From NCBI GenBank assembly GCA_021292105.1, contig CM037869.1:39378655-39442654 (forward strand): a stretch of DNA of 64,000 bases. The letters are read 5' to 3'. The notes beneath the pieces were generated by a model. It ran no database searches. It saw only the letters and a program-made list of their open reading frames with translations, and was not told the DNA's origin. This document shows positions 59,855-64,000 of this stretch, piece by piece. The translations under genes and the position numbers were made by a program. This stretch comes from Anadara kagoshimensis. Taxonomy: Eukaryota; Mollusca; Bivalvia; Arcoida; Arcidae. The stretch's first letter is position 1; each line of letters opens with the position of its first letter.

Positions 59855-60065
59855 TTTATCCAATCATTTTCATCCTTTTCTAAATCATAAAATGTTGTAC
59901 CCCAATCATATTTGTTCTTTCTGTTAAATATTTTTGTCCAATCACATTTGTTCTTTCAAAGGTTGATTAAATACTTTATCCAATCAGATTTTGTTTTACT
60001 GTATATTTTATCCAATCAGATTTATTCATTCATTTTATCAAGAATTTATCCAATCAGGTTTTTTA
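59855..60065. repeat. CCAATCA repeat, ~40-bp spacing
   Basis: Six occurrences of CCAATCA followed by TTTGTTCTTT or GATTT-type sequence, in an A+T-rich region. The word is the CCAAT-box core; no promoter is otherwise evident. Confidence 0.5.
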
Positions 60066-60289
60066 TTTCTCAGTTTTTTTTCACAATTTCTGAAATTACT
60101 TTTTTCTGTTGACCGATATTAGATTTGTCACATTAAGTCATTATAATTTTTATTTGTTGCTTGCTTTTCTTTGAACTTTGGTTATGTTAATTTTAGTTAG
60201 TGTTTTTCATGGATCATTTTTGCAAACCTTCAAACCAGTTTTATTTCAGTAATTTTGATTTTTCAATTTTTTTAATAATTTCAAATAAA

Positions 60290-60450
60290 TATACTGTAAA
60301 ACATTGATACATTGCCACCATTTGTTCTGTCAGATTTTTGGTGTCATAACACATGAAAAACACATAGAAAAAATGGTTTTTGGGACTTCAAAATGGTTCA
60401 GCGATTAGTGAGGTGGCAAAATTATTGAGGGGCATTTAAAGAATTTTTTT
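60290..60450. mobile_element. pogo-like MITE, diverged
   Basis: TACTGTAAAACATTGATACA at the left; GGTGGCAAAATTATTGAGGG near the right; aligned with 32179-32368. Confidence 0.5.
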
Positions 60451-61590
60451 TAATATTTTTATTATTTTTAATGACACATAACATGCTTTAATCATACAAC
60501 AAAAAGAACACAGTATACAAATACTAACAGAAAGACAAATAAAGACATTTCTTAACACAGTTATATATGGTTTATACATAAAGGGAGATAATTCACATAT
60601 TTTGGGTGTTTATCAGGTTATATTAATTAATCCCACATATGTATATGGTAGAAATTAATAATGCCTTCTACATATCTAATGGTAGTCTTAAATATTCATT
60701 ATGTAAAAATTAAAATTGGATACACAAATGGTTAATTGCTTATTTAAATAGTATTTAACTGAACTGTACCTCCAGAAAAAGTTCAGCCCATGATTACTTT
60801 AAAGGGGTTTCTTCTTAATTAAACTTGGTACATGACCTGCTCGTAAAAGCTGGAAAGGTTTTGTTCAGGAATCAATGATGATTGATATAATTTTTGGGAC
60901 CATTCCATATTTCCATTATTTATGAAGAAACCACCTGTACAGGCTAACAAAGGGAAACATAAAAACTAAAATTAATTGATCAATAAACTTTCCAACTGGT
61001 CTTTATCAACAGGTGCCCCTTTTACAGTGGTTACTGAGCAGGTGCCCCTTTTACAGAGGTACCCAAGCAGTTGCCCTTTTTACAGAGGTATCCAGCAAGA
61101 GAGCTTGAAAAATAGAACTCCAGCTAATTAAAACCCTGCATATTTAGACTTCTTGGCTGGTTAAAATTTTGTAAACCTCCAAAAACCAGGCCATGGAAAA
61201 TCCTTGTTTGAAAATGCAATATGTATACAACCATGTAAAAATTTATGACATCAATGTTTTTATTTTGGATAGGTGATTAATTAACTAGTTTCATGTTCTT
61301 TCTTGTAATAATGGATAGAAACTGCCATTTTATGTTCATGAAGTGTCGCATGTTATGTTCCTGTGTGAAAGCTATTATATTATTGAAACACTATTATGAT
61401 GATTTGTTTGTGCATGAGTATGAATATGTTGTACAAGTTACCTAAAATTTATAGGTTTACCTGTGGAGTGTTTAACTAGATTTAAGAAGCATATGTATCT
61501 CTCACACACACACCACACACACACACTAGAATTTTGCCTGTTGACTGTTTTAATATTCATTTAAGAAGCATATGTGAAAACTCATGTATC

Positions 61591-61626
<36 letters not shown>

Positions 61627-63351
61627 ATTTTCATTAATATTGCAATGCCATTTCATAAACATTTACACACACACACAGTTTGCATGAATGTTGCAAAGCC
61701 ACTTGATAAACATTCACATACACACACCTTTCTTGATTTTATAAATTCTGAATTTGTAATTTTAACAACTTTTGTAGATGTAACCTTGTGATATGATACC
61801 ATACAGATATGCAATAATAAAACATGGATAAACAAAATTGTCTCTAAATAAAGGATGACCTTGAACTTCATGATAAACTAATTGGGTTCACTAGAAAATA
61901 TGACCTTGACCTAAACAAATGTGGTTTTAAGAAAAGATGACCTTGACTTTAACAAATGTGGTTTTCAAGAAAAGATGACCTTGAACTGCTGTTTTCGTAT
62001 GTTTAAGAGTAAATAAACGCAACAATTAGATTTTAAATTTGCCTTCCATCACCAGTAACAGAAACCTTCGTTTTTTGGTGAATCAATACAAACGCAACAA
62101 GGGTAGATTTTAAAATTTAAAAAAATTCATTGCAATTGAAAAACCACTGCTTCCATGGTGAATTAATTCAAGCGCAACAAGGGTAGAGATTTTTAAACAA
62201 TTTTAAATAAAATGGAAAAACCTTCATTCCATGGCTCATTGAATTTACACTTGATTAGAAAATTTTAAAACTTTTATCAAAATGGATAAACCTTCGTTTC
62301 CATGTTGAATCATTAATATAAGCGCAACAAGATTAATTATTTTAAAACTTTAACCAAAATGGATACAACTCCGTTTCCATGGTGATACAGTAGTCTAGAT
62401 TTTAAGATAGTGAAATGTTTTTATGTGATGGAGATGTTACCTGTTATTATTGTGTATTTTATAATAGTTATAGCTGTTGGATATATATGTTATTGTAGAG
62501 GATAAGTGGGCATGTCTTATAATCGGATAACTGTTATAGTTCATGAACTTTGACCTTGGTGCTTGACCTTAATTTGCATATCTAATAGATCTTGTTGTGA
62601 ATTTGAATATTAATGTGGGACATCAACTTTGAACTTGGTATTTGACCTTAAATGGAATATCTTATAGGTCATATTGTGAATATGAATATTAAACTGGCTT
62701 ATCAATTTTGACCTAATTGTTTGACCTTAATTTGCATATCCAATAGGTCATGATGTGAAACTGACTTTGTTTTAAAACTTGGTAGCTGAAATTGCCTTTA
62801 AATGCATATTTCTGAGAAATGAAATTACATATATGTATATTTATACAAATGAATAGGTAATAATTTTTAAAAAAAATTCTTGGCTTTTAAAAAATCTTTA
62901 AAAAATGTGCCAATTTAGATACTAGTTCATCTTTGAACCCTGATTTACTGAAATGTGACCAAATAAAGTTGTAATGTTTATGAAAAGGCAAAAATAAAAA
63001 TGCAAATAATTTTCAAATTTTAATACCTGCAGAGTAAGGTTAAATAACGAGGTCAAACATTTTGAACTGTATATATGTACAAATGCATGATAACATTTCA
63101 CATAATATACAGTATACACATGTATTAGTCTACTTTCTCTTTATAATTATATAGATGAAAATATAGAATTTGTGTTTGGAATAATGAGATAGGAGGAACA
63201 TGGCAGATACATTCCCATATATATGCCTTAAGTACTACATCATGTCTAGTACATTTTTGGAAGAAGAATCTTGTATGCGGTAATATTTACTATCTTAATT
63301 CAGGAGCTGTGGGACCCTGCTTATATCAGTATATGTTTAAGGCCTCTCTAT
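60451..63351. other. A+T-rich DNA with simple tandem repeats
   Basis: No gene recognised. About 61010-61100 has three ~30-bp units of GGTGCCCCTTTTACAG. CA repeats lie at 61503-61528, 61592-61624 and 61663-61677. About 62030-62390 has four to five ~80-bp units with AAGCGCAACAAG and CTTCGTTTCCATGG. About 62550-62760 has three ~80-bp units with TTGACCTTAATTTGCATATC. Confidence 0.5.
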
Positions 63352-63546
63352 CAATGAGGTTCACTGCTGTACCACGCGATACCCTCTCAGATATGTGCAG
63401 TACAGTTATTATTTCCAGTGGATATGAAATCATATCAGTTATCAGTTTTTCCTTAAAAAGGACGTTATTCTGGGAATTCGCAGCATTAACGTTTTGCAAA
63501 CCTTTAGGTATGTTGATTATGTGGTGCAGTGGCGAACTCCATTTTG
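63352..63546. mobile_element. MITE C
   Basis: CAATGAGGTTCACTGCTGTA then CCACGCGATACC at the left; GTGGTGCAGTGGCGAACTCC then ATTTTG at the right. Confidence 0.65.
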
Positions 63547-63680
63547 AAGAACCTTGTTCAATATTTATTATCTGAAGGTTAAATCCTAAAGCAGTAGCAC
63601 TCTTGTTTATCAGACTGTCCAAGTGAGATGTCTCAATTTCACTCTCAACAAACACATGGTATGATAACCTCTCATGAAAG

Positions 63681-63984
63681 TTGTGGAAGCGCGTGGCCTA
63701 GTGGTTAAGGCGTTGGACTCATGATTCGAAGGTCGTGGGTTCGATCCCTGGACCGTGCGATGTGTTGAGTCCTTGAGCAAGACACTTAATTTCACGTTGT
63801 TCTAGTTCACTCAGCTGAAAAATAAATGAGTACCAGCAAAATGCTGGGGGTTAACCCTGCGATGGACCGGCGTCCTATTCAGGGGAGAGTCTTGTACTCT
63901 CAGTCGCTTAACGCCACCGAAACCAGGATAAGCTCCGGCCTGATGGGCCTAATGGCTCAGGACAGACTTTAACTTTTAACTTAA
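63681..63984 (+). mobile_element. tRNA-derived SINE (family 2), complete, 8-bp target duplication
   Basis: CATGAAAG is at 63673-63680 and 63985-63992. The head GCGTGGCCTAGTGGTTAAGG (A box) and GGGTTCGATCCC (B box) resemble a tRNA. The body and tail match 21734-22027 in the opposite orientation. Confidence 0.85.
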
Positions 63985-64000
63985 CATGAAAGGTACAGGA

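Noticed and set aside
61653-61871. Open frames around the CA repeats at 61500-61870
   Set aside because: Composition is driven by CA/TG microsatellites; no homology or splice structure.

Overview
This is a eukaryotic, A+T-rich (roughly two-thirds A+T by eye), intron-rich and repeat-dense window. The repeats suggest a marine bivalve mollusc. They include tRNA-derived SINEs, many short inverted-repeat (MITE-like) elements, and mobile elements with a satellite array in their core. The species cannot be named from the sequence. Three protein genes are recognisable; almost everything else is repeat or featureless A+T-rich DNA.

Gene 1 (+, 8941-30666, 11 coding exons) encodes a poly(ADP-ribose) glycohydrolase (PARG). 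All splice phases agree and give 1,491 codons. The signature GGG-x7-QEE, the upstream aspartate and the clasp tyrosine are present. Its most remarkable property is an insertion of about 1,000 residues, carried mainly by two large exons (23682-25767 and 27781-28618), between two adjacent parts of the catalytic macrodomain. The insert is low-complexity, acidic and Ser-rich. It holds about eleven short amphipathic helices of one spacing, resembling the PKA-RII-binding helices of A-kinase anchoring proteins (AKAPs), plus four RRSS sites fitting the PKA phosphorylation consensus. A PAR-erasing enzyme that looks like a PKA scaffold is the best candidate here for an undescribed system.

Gene 2 (-, 41090-42155) is WDR53, a WD-repeat protein of the CUL4-DDB1 adaptor group. 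It is full length and well conserved but broken by four single-base indels, mostly in short homopolymers. Gene 3 (+, 43998-54986, 5 exons) is AMMECR1, intact at 230 residues with the LRGCIGTF signature. WDR53 and AMMECR1 are head to head with 1.8 kb between their start codons.

Layout: 1-8842 is 5' intergenic DNA with a 3.1-kb TTAA-flanked element, a foldback and SINEs. 8941-30666 is PARG, with introns full of nested elements and two satellite-core cassettes (14571-16427 and 18793-20281). 30667-41089 holds TCACATGA arrays, a third cassette (34926-37125) and a 43-bp palindromic minisatellite. 41090-54986 is the WDR53/AMMECR1 pair, with a 1-kb 26-27-bp minisatellite in AMMECR1 intron 3. 54987-64000 has no recognisable gene: an AMMECR1 poly(A) signal, a 45-bp minisatellite, MITEs and a SINE. 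Several insertions still show target-site duplications, so the order of insertion can be read directly.
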